Positions 54,027 through 64,000 of a DNA stretch of 64,000 nucleotides are shown one piece after another. Positions within the stretch are counted from its first letter, which is position 1; each line of letters starts with the position of its first letter. The stretch covers positions 558,001 through 622,000 of the forward strand of contig NZ_CP087998.1 of the NCBI RefSeq assembly GCF_021044585.1, in the 5' to 3' direction. The translations under genes and the position numbers were made by a program. The notes under the pieces were generated by a model. That model had not been told where the DNA came from. It did not search any database and was given only the letters and a program-made list of their open reading frames with translations. This stretch comes from Sulfurimonas sp. HSL-3221 (lineage in GTDB: Bacteria; Campylobacterota; Campylobacteria; Campylobacterales; Sulfurimonadaceae).

Positions 54027-54300
54027 ATTCGGCGATCGTTTTGATCTGTGTCTCGTCCAGGGAAGCGGCCTGCCCCTTCATCAGCGCTTTCATCGATCCG
54101 CCGTAAGTTCCGTCTTTGTAGCCGCTGAGGGCGGTTTCGATCTCGGCGGGTGTCATCGTGTTGATGACTTTGCTTTTACCCAGGGCATGCTTTTCGCCGT
54201 TGGCACCGTGACAGGCGGCACATTTATTAAAGAGGGCCTGTCCGTCCGCCGCGCTGAGCGCGACACCGAGGATGGTGATGAGTAACAGTGACTTTTTCAT
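54010..54300 (-). CDS. Small periplasmic monohaem cytochrome c (c553-type)
   Basis: A 96-residue exported protein: signal peptide about 1-18, one CAACH haem motif at 27-31 and likely Met ligand in the GGSMKALMKG stretch. This is the size and plan of the c553/class I cytochromes that carry electrons to terminal oxidases. The ATG at 54300 has AGGAG upstream; a longer frame is not supported. Confidence 0.88.
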   Translation of the reverse strand: MKKSLLLITILGVALSAADGQALFNKCAACHGANGEKHALGKSKVINTMTPAEIETALSGYKDGTYGGSMKALMKGQAASLDETQIKTIAEFIGAK

Positions 54301-54616
54301 TGTGTATCTCCTAATGTTTTGATATAGGCAGTATAGGAAACCATTGTGGAGGGATTGTGAAGCTTCCGGAGGGAGCAAGAATATGCCGACAGACGACAAA
54401 TTGTCTATAGGTTCAACGCCTTTATAATAAGGGAGAATAGGGCTGTTGGAAACGGTATGGATAAGCTTAACTTTGCTCTTTCAGGATGGTTATGCCTTCA
54501 ACGACGTATAATTCCACACTTCGTTTTTGTATGCGGCCCGCACACAGTGTCTTAAGCGAAAGCAAACGGCAGGCTCAATACCATATAAGAACAGCAAAAG
54601 AGAGAAGGCAGACAAG
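54301..54616. promoter_or_regulatory. 316-bp divergent region with pckA promoters
   Basis: No gene accepted here. TTGTCT (54401-54406), 16 bp, TATAAT (54423-54428) is a good plus-strand promoter, and a second TATAAT lies at 54507-54512. The near-palindrome AGACGACAAATTGTCT surrounds the -35 and may be an operator. The leftmost part holds the cytochrome promoter on the minus strand. Confidence 0.5.
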
Positions 54617-56209
54617 ATGATAAATGCGGAAGCACTGGAAGCATTAGGCATTAAGAATACTCAAGAGATTTTTTATAACCTTTCCATGGATGATCTGATC
54701 GACCATGAGCTGAAGAACGGCGAGTGCCATATGACCAGCAGCGGTGCGACCACGGTCGATACCGGTATCTTCACCGGCCGCAGCCCCAAGGACAAGTTCT
54801 TTGTCTTTGAAGAGCCTTCCAACAAGTACATCGCCTGGGGCGACGTCAATCAGCCGGTTTCCAAAGCGGTGTTTGATGAGGTCTATGCCGTCGCCATCAA
54901 TGAGCTCTCCGGCAAAAAGCTCTATGTTAACGATCTCTTCAGCGGTGCCAGCGCCTCCAGCCGCCGCAACATCCGTTTCGTCTCCGAAATTGCATGGCAG
55001 TCCCACTTCGTCCGCAACATGTTCATCGTTCCGCAGGCGGAGGAGCTTGAAGGCTTTACACCGGACTTCACACTGCTCAATGCCTGTAAAGCCGTCAACG
55101 AAAAGTGGGAAGAACATGGGCTCAATTCCGAGGTATTCGTCCTGTTCAACGTTGAAGAAAACATTGCCATCGTCGGCGGTACCTTCTACGGCGGGGAGAT
55201 GAAAAAAGGGATCTTCTCCATGATGAACTACTGGCTGCCGCTTGAAGGCAAGATGGCCATGCACTGTTCCGCCAACGTCGGGAAGGATGGCGATACGGCA
55301 CTCTTCTTCGGCCTCTCCGGTACGGGCAAGACGACGCTTTCCACCGACCCGAACCGCGCGCTGATCGGTGACGATGAGCATGGCTGGGATGATGAAGGTG
55401 TCTTCAACTTCGAGGGCGGCTGTTATGCCAAAGTTATCGATATCGATCCGAAGAACGAACCGGAGATCTACGCGGCGATCCGCCGCGGTGCCCTGCTGGA
55501 AAACGTCGTCTTTGACGAAGAGGGTGTAGTCGACTACGGCGACGGCAGCAAAACGGAAAATACCCGCGTTTCCTACCCGATCGAGCACATCGAGAACCGC
55601 CAGCAGAACCTGATGGCAGGGCATCCTAAAAACATCATCTTCCTGACGGCGGATGCCTTCGGAGTTCTGCCCCCGGTCTCCAAGCTCACCAAAGAGCAGG
55701 CGATGTACTACTTCCTCAGTGGTTACACGGCAAAGGTCGCAGGTACAGAACGCGGCATTACCGAGCCGGTCGCGACCTTCTCGGCCTGTTTCGGCGAAGC
55801 ATTCCTGCCGCTGCACCCGACGGTCTATGCGAAGCTCCTCGGCGAGAAGATCGACAAGCACGGGGTCAATGTCTACCTGGTCAATACCGGCTGGACGGGT
55901 GGCCCGTACGGCATCGGAAGCCGCATGAGCATCAAGGATACCCGCGCCTGCATCAACGCGATTCTTGACGGTTCCATTAATGACTGCGAGTTCGATACGA
56001 CACGCACCTTCCGTCTCCAGGTACCGAAAGCCCTCGGCGATATCGATCCGAAGGTCCTGAACCCGCGCAACGCCTGGGAAAACAAAGCGGAATTCGATGC
56101 CGCTCGCGATCGCCTGGCAGCGATGTTCATCGACAACTTCCACAAGTATGAAGAGGGAAGCGGTCATGAATTCGACTACCACGAAGCGGGACCGAAGATC
56201 GAGTCCTGA
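54617..56209 (+). CDS. pckA: ATP-dependent phosphoenolpyruvate carboxykinase
   Basis: A 530-residue enzyme converting oxaloacetate to phosphoenolpyruvate with ATP. It shows TGRSPKDKF (about 51-59), [11 protein letters not shown], the P-loop [11 protein letters not shown], and the ADP-binding [14 protein letters not shown] and TGWTGGPYG. The start at 54617 is used; upstream in-frame codons lie in the promoter region. Together with pgk and tpiA it supports gluconeogenesis. Confidence 0.95.
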   Translation: MINAEALEALGIKNTQEIFYNLSMDDLIDHELKNGECHMTSSGATTVDTGIFTGRSPKDKFFVFEEPSNKYIAWGDVNQPVSKAVFDEVYAVAINELSGKKLYVNDLFSGASASSRRNIRFVSEIAWQSHFVRNMFIVPQAEELEGFTPDFTLLNACKAVNEKWEEHGLNSEVFVLFNVEENIAIVGGTFYGGEMKKGIFSMMNYWLPLEGKMAMHCSANVGKDGDTALFFGLSGTGKTTLSTDPNRALIGDDEHGWDDEGVFNFEGGCYAKVIDIDPKNEPEIYAAIRRGALLENVVFDEEGVVDYGDGSKTENTRVSYPIEHIENRQQNLMAGHPKNIIFLTADAFGVLPPVSKLTKEQAMYYFLSGYTAKVAGTERGITEPVATFSACFGEAFLPLHPTVYAKLLGEKIDKHGVNVYLVNTGWTGGPYGIGSRMSIKDTRACINAILDGSINDCEFDTTRTFRLQVPKALGDIDPKVLNPRNAWENKAEFDAARDRLAAMFIDNFHKYEEGSGHEFDYHEAGPKIES

Positions 56210-56289
56210 CATGTGGGCGGGGTCTCCCCGTTGACCTTTCCTTCTCCTCTTTAGAGTATAATCCCCCAAATTTCTTTTTCGGATACTAT

Positions 56290-56853
56290 ATGGAAGATAT
56301 GTTCTCCAACCTGACGACGTACGGTTATATTGCCCTTTTTCTCTACTCGCTCGGCGGCGGCTTTGTAGGCCTGATGGCGGCGGGGGTCCTCTCTTACATG
56401 GGCAAGATGGATCTTGCAACGGCCATGGCGGTGGCGATGATTTCGAACTTTCTGGGCGATTCCCTGCTGTTTTACATGGCGCGCTACCACAAGAAAGAGG
56501 TGTTGAACTATTTTCACAAACACCGCCGCAAACTTGCACTGTCGCATATGCTGATGAAAAAGCACGGCAGCTGGATCATCTTTATGCAGAAGTTCGTTTA
56601 TGGCATCAAAACGCTGATTCCGCTGGCCATCGGCATCACGAAGTATGACTTTACCCGCTTCTCCGTTCTCAACTTTTTCGCGGCGTTGCTCTGGACGCTG
56701 GTTGTGGGGCTGGGGAGCTACCTGGCAGGCAAACCGATCATGGGAGTTTACGAGGCAATCGTCGAACGTCCCTATATCGCACCGCTCATCATCGTTGTGT
56801 TGGGTGGGCTTATTTGGTTCTATCTCAGTCGGGCCACGAAAAAGCGCGCCTAG
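56290..56853 (+). CDS. DedA-family membrane protein
   Basis: A 187-residue inner-membrane protein with the DedA/SNARE-assoc pattern: [11 protein letters not shown], then the conserved [18 protein letters not shown], and [12 protein letters not shown]. DedA proteins are lipid (undecaprenyl phosphate or phosphatidylethanolamine) translocases that keep envelope charge balance. TATAAT lies about 28 bp upstream. It converges on uvrB with a 4-bp overlap. Confidence 0.85.
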   Translation: MEDMFSNLTTYGYIALFLYSLGGGFVGLMAAGVLSYMGKMDLATAMAVAMISNFLGDSLLFYMARYHKKEVLNYFHKHRRKLALSHMLMKKHGSWIIFMQKFVYGIKTLIPLAIGITKYDFTRFSVLNFFAALLWTLVVGLGSYLAGKPIMGVYEAIVERPYIAPLIIVVLGGLIWFYLSRATKKRA

Positions 56854-58823
56854 AGCTGCCGGATCTTGGTGATTTCGTCGCGTAGGCGGGCCGCCTCTTC
56901 GAACTCCAGTTTCTTGGCCGCTTCTTTCATCTTCTGATTCAGTTCGGCCAGGATCTTTTTACGTTCGGCGGCCGGCATCTTCTCCATTTTCTTGCGCTTG
57001 TTGTAGAGTTCGCCCGTCTCTTCGAGCTTGAGGTTTTCGTCGAGCTTGCGTTTGACGGTCGTCGGTGTGATGCCGTGGGCCTCGTTGTGGGCCATCTGTT
57101 TTTCGCGGCGGTGGGTCGTCGTGTCGATGGCGGCTTTCATGGAACGCGTCATCTTCTTGGCGTAGAGGACGACGCGCCCTTCCGCATTCCGCGCAGCACG
57201 GCCGATGGTCTGGATCAGGGAGGTCTCTGAGCGCAGGAATCCCTCCTTGTCGGCGTCGAGGATGGCGACGAGGCTGACTTCCGGAAGGTCCAGGCCCTCG
57301 CGCAGCAGGTTGATCCCGATGAGGACGTCGAACTCCCCTAGACGCAGGCTGCGGATGATCTGGTTGCGTTCGATGGCATCGATATCGGAGTGCATGTACT
57401 GCACCTGGATGCCGAGGTCGGCCAGGTAGGTGGTGAGTGACTCGGCCATCTTCTTGGTCAGCACCGTCACGAGAATGCGGTCCCCTTTTTCGACGGTCTT
57501 CTTGATCTCGTCGTGGAGGTCTTCGACCTGGTTGTCGGAGTCCTTGATGATGATCTGCGGATCGAGCAGGCCCGTCGGGCGGATGATCTGCTCGGCTTTG
57601 ACGGCGCTGAGCTCCAGTTCTACGTCGGCGGGGGTGGCGGAGACGAAGAGGTAGTGGGGCGCCTTGTCGATAAACTCCTCGTATTTGAGCGGGCGGTTGT
57701 CCAGGGCGCTGGGAAGACGGAAACCGTATTCGACGAGTACCTCTTTGCGGCTGCGGTCGCCGGCGTACATCCCGCGGAACTGGGGCAGGGAGACGTGCGA
57801 CTCGTCGACGATGATCATATACTTGTCATGGTTGATGGCGAAGTAGTCCAGCAGGGTGTAGGGGGCTTCGCCCGGCTTTTTAGCGGTGAGGTGGCGGGAG
57901 TAGTTCTCGATCCCTTTGCACATGCCGACGGTCTCCAGCATCTCGAGGTCGAACTCGGTGCGCTGTTTGAGGCGCTGCGCCTCGACGATCTTCTCGTTGG
58001 CCAGCAGGTTGTCCAGCCGCTCACCGAGTTCATCCTCAATCGTCTTCACGGCCCGGGAGAGTTTCTCCTGCCCGACGGTAAACTGGCTTGTGGCGTAGAC
58101 GGTGACCTTCTCCTTCTCCTCAAGCTTTTTGTTGGCGATCACTTCGAAGGTGTAGATGGCCTCGATCTCGTCGCCGAAGAACTCCACCCGGATCGCCTCG
58201 TCCTCAAGGTAGGGCGGGTAGATGTCGAGCACGTCGCCGCTGACGCGCAGGTGCCCGCTGTCGAAGTAGGTGTCGTTGCGGCTATAGCCCATCTCCACGA
58301 GGCGCAAGAGCAGCTCCTTCTGCTCAATCTCCTGTCCGACCTCGAGGATCTGCACCATTTTGGCGTACTCCTCCGGGTCCCCCAGACCGTAGTTGGCGGA
58401 GACAGAGGCAATGACGATGACGTCGTCGTAGCTGAGCAGATTGGCCGTCGCCGAGAGGCGGAGACGTTCAAGTTCGTCGTTGATGGAGCTGTCCTTTTCG
58501 ATAAAAAGGTCCTGGCGCGGGATGTAGGCCTCTGGCTGGTAGTAGTCGTAGTAGCTGATGAAGTATTCGACGTGGTTGTTGGGGAAGAAGGCCTTGAATT
58601 CGCTGTAGAGCTGGGCGGCAAGGGTCTTGTTGTGGGTCATGATGATCGTCGGCAGCTGGGTCTTTTCGATAACCTTCGCCATCGTATAGGTCTTCCCGCT
58701 TCCGGTGACACCTTCAAGGGTCTGGTAACGGTGCCCTTGGAGGACGCTCTTGGAGAGGGTGTCAATCGCTCCGGGCTGGTCTCCTGCCGGTGCATACTCG
58801 GTGACGACTTCAAATCTGCCCAC
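56850..58823 (-). CDS. uvrB: UvrABC excinuclease subunit B
   Basis: A 657-residue DNA-damage recognition helicase of nucleotide-excision repair. Walker [11 protein letters not shown] lies at about 39-48, the beta-hairpin [12 protein letters not shown] near 92-103, DESH, and the C-terminal UvrC-binding coiled coil ([14 protein letters not shown]). Length is standard. Confidence 0.96.
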   Translation of the reverse strand: MGRFEVVTEYAPAGDQPGAIDTLSKSVLQGHRYQTLEGVTGSGKTYTMAKVIEKTQLPTIIMTHNKTLAAQLYSEFKAFFPNNHVEYFISYYDYYQPEAYIPRQDLFIEKDSSINDELERLRLSATANLLSYDDVIVIASVSANYGLGDPEEYAKMVQILEVGQEIEQKELLLRLVEMGYSRNDTYFDSGHLRVSGDVLDIYPPYLEDEAIRVEFFGDEIEAIYTFEVIANKKLEEKEKVTVYATSQFTVGQEKLSRAVKTIEDELGERLDNLLANEKIVEAQRLKQRTEFDLEMLETVGMCKGIENYSRHLTAKKPGEAPYTLLDYFAINHDKYMIIVDESHVSLPQFRGMYAGDRSRKEVLVEYGFRLPSALDNRPLKYEEFIDKAPHYLFVSATPADVELELSAVKAEQIIRPTGLLDPQIIIKDSDNQVEDLHDEIKKTVEKGDRILVTVLTKKMAESLTTYLADLGIQVQYMHSDIDAIERNQIIRSLRLGEFDVLIGINLLREGLDLPEVSLVAILDADKEGFLRSETSLIQTIGRAARNAEGRVVLYAKKMTRSMKAAIDTTTHRREKQMAHNEAHGITPTTVKRKLDENLKLEETGELYNKRKKMEKMPAAERKKILAELNQKMKEAAKKLEFEEAARLRDEITKIRQL

Positions 58824-58922
58824 GCATCATCCTTTACTCTTATCTCTTTGTGATAGAATTATAGCCAAGCGCGGCAGGGAGCGTTCCCGCCGCACAAACG
58901 AGAGAAACAGGACAGAGAAATT

Positions 58923-59156
58923 ATGGAACAGCAAGGACAAAGCGTCGTTGACAGACTCGGCGGAAAAATTTCACAGGTGATGGCACAGCTGCAGGCACTG
59001 AAAGAGGAAAATGAGGTCCTGAAAAACGACCTGATGAACCAGCAGACGCAAAACGACGCCTACCGCGGCCAGATTGAACGCCTTGAAGCGGACAACGCAG
59101 CCAAAGAGCGCGAGATCGAAGAGATCGTCAACAAGATCGAGAGTATTCTCGGGTAA
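58923..59156 (+). CDS. Short coiled-coil protein, ZapB-like
   Basis: A 77-residue protein consisting of one heptad coiled coil (LQALKEENEVLKNDLMNQQ... and a second Glu-rich stretch). This is the size and form of ZapB-type division proteins, but no sequence hallmark proves it. It is followed by a 74-residue gene after 21 bp, perhaps its partner. Confidence 0.6.
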   Translation: MEQQGQSVVDRLGGKISQVMAQLQALKEENEVLKNDLMNQQTQNDAYRGQIERLEADNAAKEREIEEIVNKIESILG

Positions 59157-59177
59157 GCCGGAGGATCCGGCAAGCGC

Positions 59178-59402
59178 ATGAGCAAAAAAGTCTCCCTCAC
59201 CGTCAACCGCAGCCGTTTCGACATCGATCTCGACGACGCCTTTGCGGATTTCTTACTTGAACAACTCGATAAAGATTTCAAACTTGATGCAAATAATGAT
59301 CTGAAAGTGCTTTTGCAGGCGTACGTCCGGAAAAACTATGAGCTTTTTGAGCAGGCAGGCAGGCTTGAAGAGATGCTGAACACGATAGATGCTAAAAATT
59401 GA
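59178..59402 (+). CDS. Small hypothetical protein, possible ZapA-like partner
   Basis: A 74-residue protein beginning with a strand pair (KVSLTVNRSRFDIDLDD) then helices ending KNYELFEQAGRLEEMLNT. The strand-then-helix plan is that of ZapA, and it is paired with a ZapB-sized coiled coil, so a divisome role is plausible. No firm family call. Confidence 0.5.
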   Translation: MSKKVSLTVNRSRFDIDLDDAFADFLLEQLDKDFKLDANNDLKVLLQAYVRKNYELFEQAGRLEEMLNTIDAKN

Positions 59403-59491
59403 GTATTTCCATTAATCTTTCTATAAGTAAGAAGATTACATAATAACATCAGGTTACGAGTGTGGCCAAAACTTATGTTAAGGAGTCTCTT

Positions 59492-59965
59492 ATGAAAAGA
59501 GCTGGTTTTACAATGATCGAATTGATCTTCGTTATCGTTATTCTTGGTATTTTGGCGGCTGTCGCCATCCCGAAACTTGCTGCAACACGTGATGATGCGA
59601 AAATTTCTGCCATCATCGGAAATGCGCGTACACTGATCGGTGATATTACTGCAAAGCGTACTGCACTGGGTGAGGCAGACTTTAAACTTGCTCTCTATTC
59701 AGATGTTTCCAGTGTTCCTGCTAATAAAGGGGCGTGTGGTACTGCTTATGCTGCAGCTGATAAGCTTGCAGGTACGACTGCCTATTTGTGCGACTCTGAC
59801 GCTGGTACTGGATGTGTAACGCTCCAAGTTGATGCGAACGGATCCACAATTACAGTTGGCACAAATACAGGTACTACTGTTTGTGATGGTGTCGCTGCTG
59901 ACCCGGCGATCATTGCGTATAAAGCAACACCGATCAATATGGGTGGATCAACCGTTACTCGCTAA
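59492..59965 (+). CDS. Type IV pilin-like / type II secretion pseudopilin 1
   Basis: A 157-residue prepilin: leader MKRAG, cleavage before FTMIE with Glu at +5, and the hydrophobic helix LIFVIVILGILAAVAIPK. The globular part has two disulfide-capable Cys pairs. I start at ATG 59492 after AAGGAG. It is the first of three tandem prepilins and is AT-richer than the backbone. A prepilin peptidase is not in the window. Confidence 0.85.
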   Translation: MKRAGFTMIELIFVIVILGILAAVAIPKLAATRDDAKISAIIGNARTLIGDITAKRTALGEADFKLALYSDVSSVPANKGACGTAYAAADKLAGTTAYLCDSDAGTGCVTLQVDANGSTITVGTNTGTTVCDGVAADPAIIAYKATPINMGGSTVTR

Positions 59966-59979
59966 TTTTTCTTAACAAC

Positions 59980-59997
59980 CCCCCGGGCTTAAGCTCG
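59980..59997 (+). terminator. Hairpin after pseudopilin 1
   Basis: CCCGGGC and GCTCGGG pair over 7 bp (one G-T) around TTAA, 14 bases after the stop, followed by AGTAATCCCCTTTT. It may attenuate rather than end transcription, as the genes behind it are of the same kind. Confidence 0.55.
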
Positions 59998-60120
59998 GGA
60001 GTAATCCCCTTTTCAACCTTCGCTATACACATGTATACTACTGCTGTTTATTATCGCACTTTTTTGTTTTAAGAATGCAATTAGAATTAAAGGTGTAACA
60101 TGGATATTAAGGGATCAACC

Positions 60121-60576
60121 ATGAAAAAAGCCGCTTTTACGATGATTGAGTTGATATTCGTCATGTTGGTGTTAGGAATTCTTGCAGTCATCGCGATCCC
60201 AAGATTAGCGGCGGTGCGTGATGATGCAGAAATATCGAGAATGGCGAGCGATGTTATGACGGGCAGCTTTGAATGTGCTGCTCATGTTGTGGCGAGGGGA
60301 GCGGTCGATCCAACGATGTCAAATATGTCTCAAGCGATCAAAAATGTTGTTATTGCTGGAAAAGCGACCGAATCTCCAAGGCATGTCTCATTTATTATGG
60401 GAACGATTCCAAACTGTGTCATGCTTGACATTAATCAAAGTAGTGATGGAAATGTTGAAGAGATCCAACTCAGTTATGCGAATGCTGGTAGCGATGATCT
60501 CTGTCTCGGGTTACATGATGTTATCGACGAAGGGAAATTTCCCATTCCATTGAAAGGAAGAACCATTGTACGCTAA
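60121..60576 (+). CDS. Type II secretion/pilin-like pseudopilin 2
   Basis: A 151-residue prepilin with leader MKKAA and FTMIELIFVMLVLGILAVIA. The residue before the cut is Ala, not the usual Gly; prepilin peptidases often tolerate this. AAGGGA precedes the ATG. The stop overlaps the TTG start of the next prepilin, so the two are coupled. Confidence 0.83.
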   Translation: MKKAAFTMIELIFVMLVLGILAVIAIPRLAAVRDDAEISRMASDVMTGSFECAAHVVARGAVDPTMSNMSQAIKNVVIAGKATESPRHVSFIMGTIPNCVMLDINQSSDGNVEEIQLSYANAGSDDLCLGLHDVIDEGKFPIPLKGRTIVR

Positions 60577-61015
60577 ACGATATGGATTTACAATGATTGA
60601 ACTTGTTTTTGTTATTGTTGTACTGGGAATTTTGGCGGCTATTGCCATTCCAAAATTTGCAGCGACAAGAGAGGATGCGCAGATATCCAAAGGGGCGGCT
60701 GATGTCGCTGCGATCCGTTCCGGAATCATTTCTGTACGGCAGCAATACCTCCTGCGAGGGCAGACATCCTATCCCTCTTCGTTGAGCGGTGCAGGCGTTG
60801 CAAGCGGGAAACTGTTTGACGGAAACGGAACAGGGACGATCCTGATGTACGCAGTAACACCCAAGACGGCCGGAGGGCACTGGCGGGGTACCGACCCGAA
60901 TTATATCTACCAAGTAGGAACGGTGAACTGCGGCTTTACCTATAATAATGCAAACGGTACGTTTAATCTAACGACAACCGGTCAGATATACTGTGACGGG
61001 CTTGTCGGTAACTGA
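60566..61015 (+). CDS. Type II secretion/pilin-like pseudopilin 3
   Basis: A 149-residue prepilin starting with TTG (AAAGGAAG upstream) inside the end of pseudopilin 2. Leader MYAKRYG is cut before FTMIELVFVIVVLGILAAIAIPK. The globular domain (NYIYQVGTVNCGFTYNNANG) resembles major pseudopilins. It lies 49 bp before priA. Confidence 0.83.
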   Translation: MYAKRYGFTMIELVFVIVVLGILAAIAIPKFAATREDAQISKGAADVAAIRSGIISVRQQYLLRGQTSYPSSLSGAGVASGKLFDGNGTGTILMYAVTPKTAGGHWRGTDPNYIYQVGTVNCGFTYNNANGTFNLTTTGQIYCDGLVGN

Positions 61016-61064
61016 TGTTGCTACGGCTATTGTGAAACTTTTTTCTCTCCTTTCACGATAGCCA

Positions 61065-62900
61065 ATGCCCTATTTTGAACTCTCTCTTTTAAATACCCCG
61101 CTTGGTGCACTGACTTACGCATCTGATACACCTTTGGAGAAGGGGCAAATCATTGAGGTGTCGCTACAGACGAGAAAGCGTCTCGGTATCGTAATGAAGC
61201 AGGTGGAACAACCTGCTTTTGAAACCGAAAAGATCACTGCACTACAAAGCGCCTATTTCAAAAATTGGCAAATCGAATTCGCAAGATTTATCTCCGAATA
61301 CTATTTTTGTTCCCTGGGGGAAGCGCTGGGGCTCTTTGTCCCTTATGACGGATTGTCAAACGAGGTAGATCAGACGCTGTATGGCTCAATTGCACTTTCG
61401 AAACGCCAGGAAGAGGTGTTGACTTTTCTGAAAAAGCATCCGGTCTCACTGCTTTTCGGCGATACCGGTTCGGGCAAGACAGAGATCTATATGAAATATT
61501 TTGAGGCGATGCTGTCACAGGGAAAACGTTCTTTGTTCCTCATGCCGGAAATCTCGCTGACACCGCAGATGCAGAAGCGCCTGGAGGCGCATTTCGGGGA
61601 TGCCGTGGTGATGTGGCACTCGAAACTGACGAAGAAGCAGAAAGAGAAAGCACTGATCAAGATTCGTAGCGGAGAGGCGGGGATCATCGCCGGCCCGCGC
61701 TCTGCGCTTTTCCTGCCGATCGACGATCTTGGCGTGATCATCGTTGACGAGGAGCATGACGACAGTTATAAATCCTCCTCACGCCCGCGCTACCATGCCC
61801 GGGATATGGCGATCTATTACGGGAAACTGCTCAAGATCCCGGTGGTGCTTGGCAGTGCGACCCCTTCACTCAGTTCCTATGTGAAATTCCCCCACTACCG
61901 GCTCAAAGGCGGGCATTTTCAGAGCGAGCGCGCGTTTGAGTTTGAAGCACATGCCGAGGGGATTACGCCGAAGATCGAATCGGCCATCGAGGCGACCGTG
62001 GCGCAAAAAGAGCAGGCGATGCTTTTTATCCCGACCCGGGCGAATTTCAAATATCTCATCTGCAGCAGCTGCGGCTATACCTATGAGTGCCCTTTTTGCA
62101 GTGTCGGGATGAGCGTACACCGCTACCGCCGTCAGGTACGCTGCCACTACTGCGGGTTTGCCGAGGCGATTCCCCAGCACTGTCCCGAATGCCAGACGGG
62201 TGACCTTGTCAGTTCGCGTCTGGGCACGGCGGAAGCGGTCGAATATTTCCATGAGCAGCAGCCGCAGTGGCGGGTGGCGCAGTTCGACCGGGACAAGATC
62301 ACAACCCAGAAAAAGCTCAAAGAGCTGCTGCACGCTTTTAACGAACACGAGATTGATCTGCTTGTCGGGACGCAGATGCTCTCGAAGGGGCATGATTACC
62401 ATGCAGTGACGCTCGCGGTCGTTTTGGGTCTGGACAACCTTCTCAGTCTCAGCGATTACCGAGCTCGGGAGCGCGCATTGTCGCTTTTGCTGCAGATCGC
62501 GGGGCGCAGCGGCCGGAAAAAGGCGGCACGCGTCATTGTGCAGACTTTCAATGCCGAATTCTTTTCCGCCTATGTCGATGCGTATGAACGGTTCTTGGAG
62601 GAGGAGAAACTCTTCAGAGAAGGGATGTACCCGCCCTACAAAAAGCTCTGCCGCGTGCTCTTTGCCCACAAAAAAAGCGAGACTGCCGAAGCGGCGATGC
62701 GTCAGATGGAAACGGGACTGAAAGTGTTCGACACGGTGGAAATCGTCGGGGCCGGGAAGGCACCGATTGAAAAGATCGCGGGGAAATACCGCTATCAGAT
62801 TCTGTTGCGCTCCGATAAGAGCACTGACCTGATCCGGGCGCTCAAAACGACGAAGGTGCCGCTGGCCGAGATCGATATGGATCCCATCGAGTTCGGCTAA
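61065..62900 (+). CDS. priA: Primosomal replication-restart helicase PriA
   Basis: A 611-residue helicase that restarts stalled forks. Walker A GDTGSGKTEIY, DEEHD, and GSATPSL are clear. The zinc-binding insert has eight cysteines (ICSSCGYTYECPFC, RCHYCGF and HCPECQ). The N-terminal DNA-binding domain is short, as in Campylobacterota, where PriA is about 610 residues. It lies 49 bp after the pseudopilins, so it may be read through from them. Confidence 0.93.
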   Translation: MPYFELSLLNTPLGALTYASDTPLEKGQIIEVSLQTRKRLGIVMKQVEQPAFETEKITALQSAYFKNWQIEFARFISEYYFCSLGEALGLFVPYDGLSNEVDQTLYGSIALSKRQEEVLTFLKKHPVSLLFGDTGSGKTEIYMKYFEAMLSQGKRSLFLMPEISLTPQMQKRLEAHFGDAVVMWHSKLTKKQKEKALIKIRSGEAGIIAGPRSALFLPIDDLGVIIVDEEHDDSYKSSSRPRYHARDMAIYYGKLLKIPVVLGSATPSLSSYVKFPHYRLKGGHFQSERAFEFEAHAEGITPKIESAIEATVAQKEQAMLFIPTRANFKYLICSSCGYTYECPFCSVGMSVHRYRRQVRCHYCGFAEAIPQHCPECQTGDLVSSRLGTAEAVEYFHEQQPQWRVAQFDRDKITTQKKLKELLHAFNEHEIDLLVGTQMLSKGHDYHAVTLAVVLGLDNLLSLSDYRARERALSLLLQIAGRSGRKKAARVIVQTFNAEFFSAYVDAYERFLEEEKLFREGMYPPYKKLCRVLFAHKKSETAEAAMRQMETGLKVFDTVEIVGAGKAPIEKIAGKYRYQILLRSDKSTDLIRALKTTKVPLAEIDMDPIEFG

Positions 62901-62948
62901 TATCGATTTGAAAGCTCAAACTAACGGCCATCTGGCTAAAATCCCTCT

Positions 62949-64000
62949 ATGATTAAGCGCTATCCTACCAAGCAGATTTATGTCGGAAATGTCCCCGTCG
63001 GCGGGGATGCGCCTATTTCCGTTCAGTCGATGACCTACAGCCGTACCCGCGACGTCGAAGCGACGGTTGAACAGATCAACCGCCTTCATTTCGCGGGGTG
63101 TGACATTGTGCGTGTCGCCGTCCCGGATATGGAAGATGCGCTGGCACTCAGATCGATCAAGGAACAGATATCTTTGCCGCTTGTCGCCGACATCCATTTC
63201 AACTATAAGTTGGCCCTCGTAGCGGCAGAAGTCGTCGACTGTATCCGCATCAACCCGGGCAATATCGGTGAAAAAAGCCGGGTAAAGGATGTCGTCAAAG
63301 CCTGCCAGGAACGCAACATCCCGATCCGTATCGGCGTCAATGCGGGCAGCCTGGAAAAACAGTTCGATGCGAAGTACGGCCAGACGGCGGAGGGGATGGT
63401 CGCCTCGGCGGAGTACAACATCAAATTTCTCGAAGACCTCGGCTTTACGGATATCAAGGTTTCCCTCAAGGCCAGCGACGTGCAGCGTACCGTCGAGGCG
63501 TATCGCCTGCTGCGTCCGAAGAACAATTACCCTTTCCATCTTGGGGTGACCGAAGCAGGCACGAAGTTCCACGCGACGGTGAAGAGTGCCATCGGTCTGG
63601 GCACGCTGCTGCTGGAGGGGATAGGCGATACCATGCGCGTTTCCATCACCGGCGAACTCGAAGAGGAGATCAACGTCGGCCGCGCTATTCTCAAAGATTC
63701 CGGCGCGGCGGGGGAGGGGCTCAATATTATCTCCTGCCCGACCTGTGGCCGGATCGAAGCGGACCTGGTGAGCGCGGTGGACGAGATCGAAAAGCGCACC
63801 AAGCATATCAAGGCCCCGCTCAACGTCTCCGTTATGGGCTGCGTCGTCAATGCCATCGGTGAAGCGCAGCATGCCGACGTTGCGATCGCTTACGGCAAGG
63901 GGAGCGGCCTGGTGATGGTGAAGGGCGAAGTTGTTGCGCGCCTGGAGGAGAAGGAGCTGGTGGACAAGTTCGTCGACGAGGTTGAAAAGATGGCGGGAGG
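62949..64000 (+). CDS. ispG: 4-hydroxy-3-methylbut-2-en-1-yl diphosphate synthase, 3'-truncated by window edge
   Basis: The frame is open from ATG 62949 to the window end, 350 codons, close to the full length of about 355. It opens with the TIM-barrel start ([22 protein letters not shown]...) and has the iron-sulfur cysteines in ISCPTCGR near 262-265 and VMGCVVN near 298. IspG makes HMBPP in the MEP isoprenoid pathway. A TAAAAT box ends only 6 bp before the ATG, so the mRNA may have little or no leader. Confidence 0.93.
   Translation, partial: MIKRYPTKQIYVGNVPVGGDAPISVQSMTYSRTRDVEATVEQINRLHFAGCDIVRVAVPDMEDALALRSIKEQISLPLVADIHFNYKLALVAAEVVDCIRINPGNIGEKSRVKDVVKACQERNIPIRIGVNAGSLEKQFDAKYGQTAEGMVASAEYNIKFLEDLGFTDIKVSLKASDVQRTVEAYRLLRPKNNYPFHLGVTEAGTKFHATVKSAIGLGTLLLEGIGDTMRVSITGELEEEINVGRAILKDSGAAGEGLNIISCPTCGRIEADLVSAVDEIEKRTKHIKAPLNVSVMGCVVNAIGEAQHADVAIAYGKGSGLVMVKGEVVARLEEKELVDKFVDEVEKMAG

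Noticed and set aside
54644-56539. 631-codon minus-strand frame opposite pckA
   Set aside because: pckA motifs are complete on the plus strand; the antisense product has no recognisable domain.

Overview
The window is about 64 kb of a GC-rich Campylobacterota (epsilonproteobacterial) chromosome, most like the Sulfurimonas/Sulfuricurvum branch. The clues are a MagIII-type glycosylase, an ArsRS-like two-component pair, an HP0268-family nuclease directly before miaB and an acyltransferase (the Helicobacter HP0268-HP0270 order), a XerH-like recombinase, CcoI/CcoS for a cbb3 oxidase, and several c-type cytochromes. No rRNA operon, CRISPR array or insertion sequence was seen.

Layout. 1-3.1 kb: end of an AraC-type regulator and a seven-haem cytochrome. 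3.15-5.5 kb: four AT-rich minus-strand genes, each followed by a related imperfect palindrome; this reads as an integron-cassette-like array without an integrase. 5.7-10.9 kb: magIII, small membrane proteins, an AGCS amino-acid symporter, and an ArsRS-like system with a Spy-like protein. 11.3-17.1 kb: radical SAM/B12 protein, a tiny entericidin-like lipoprotein, dnaX, murI, rho. 17.2-22.2 kb: heptose genes gmhA-gmhB, an asparaginase half-domain, ccoI-ccoS, and a PAP2 phosphatase. 22.2-24.9 kb: an AT-rich two-gene island (PP2C phosphatase plus membrane-anchored NUDIX-like protein) between tRNA-Arg(CCG) and a degenerate copy of that tRNA's 3' end.

25-32.4 kb: unknown genes, tRNA-Arg(GCG), rsfS-nadD, then pgk-tpiA-fabI and a major porin. 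32.5-38.2 kb: a lone DppB-like permease, nusA, HP0268-miaB-acyltransferase-xerH. 38.2-45.2 kb: a PilM/N/O-like triad, tilS, rimO, a flavoprotein, two tandem outer-membrane barrels and a NUDIX hydrolase. 45.3-54.3 kb: glyQ, recD2, L,D-transpeptidase, GNAT, NhaC, a WGR-like miniprotein, a lipoprotein, a second two-component system and a small cytochrome c. 54.6-64 kb: pckA, DedA, uvrB, a coiled-coil gene pair, three tandem pseudopilins, priA and the start of ispG.

Together this is a housekeeping backbone (replication, repair, tRNA modification, lower glycolysis/gluconeogenesis, LPS heptose) with redox and pilus/secretion functions. It is interrupted by two AT-rich accessory insertions and by two copies of a dispersed structured repeat of about 165 bp. 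The main candidates for undescribed biology are the tRNA-bounded PP2C/NUDIX island and the integrase-less cassette array.
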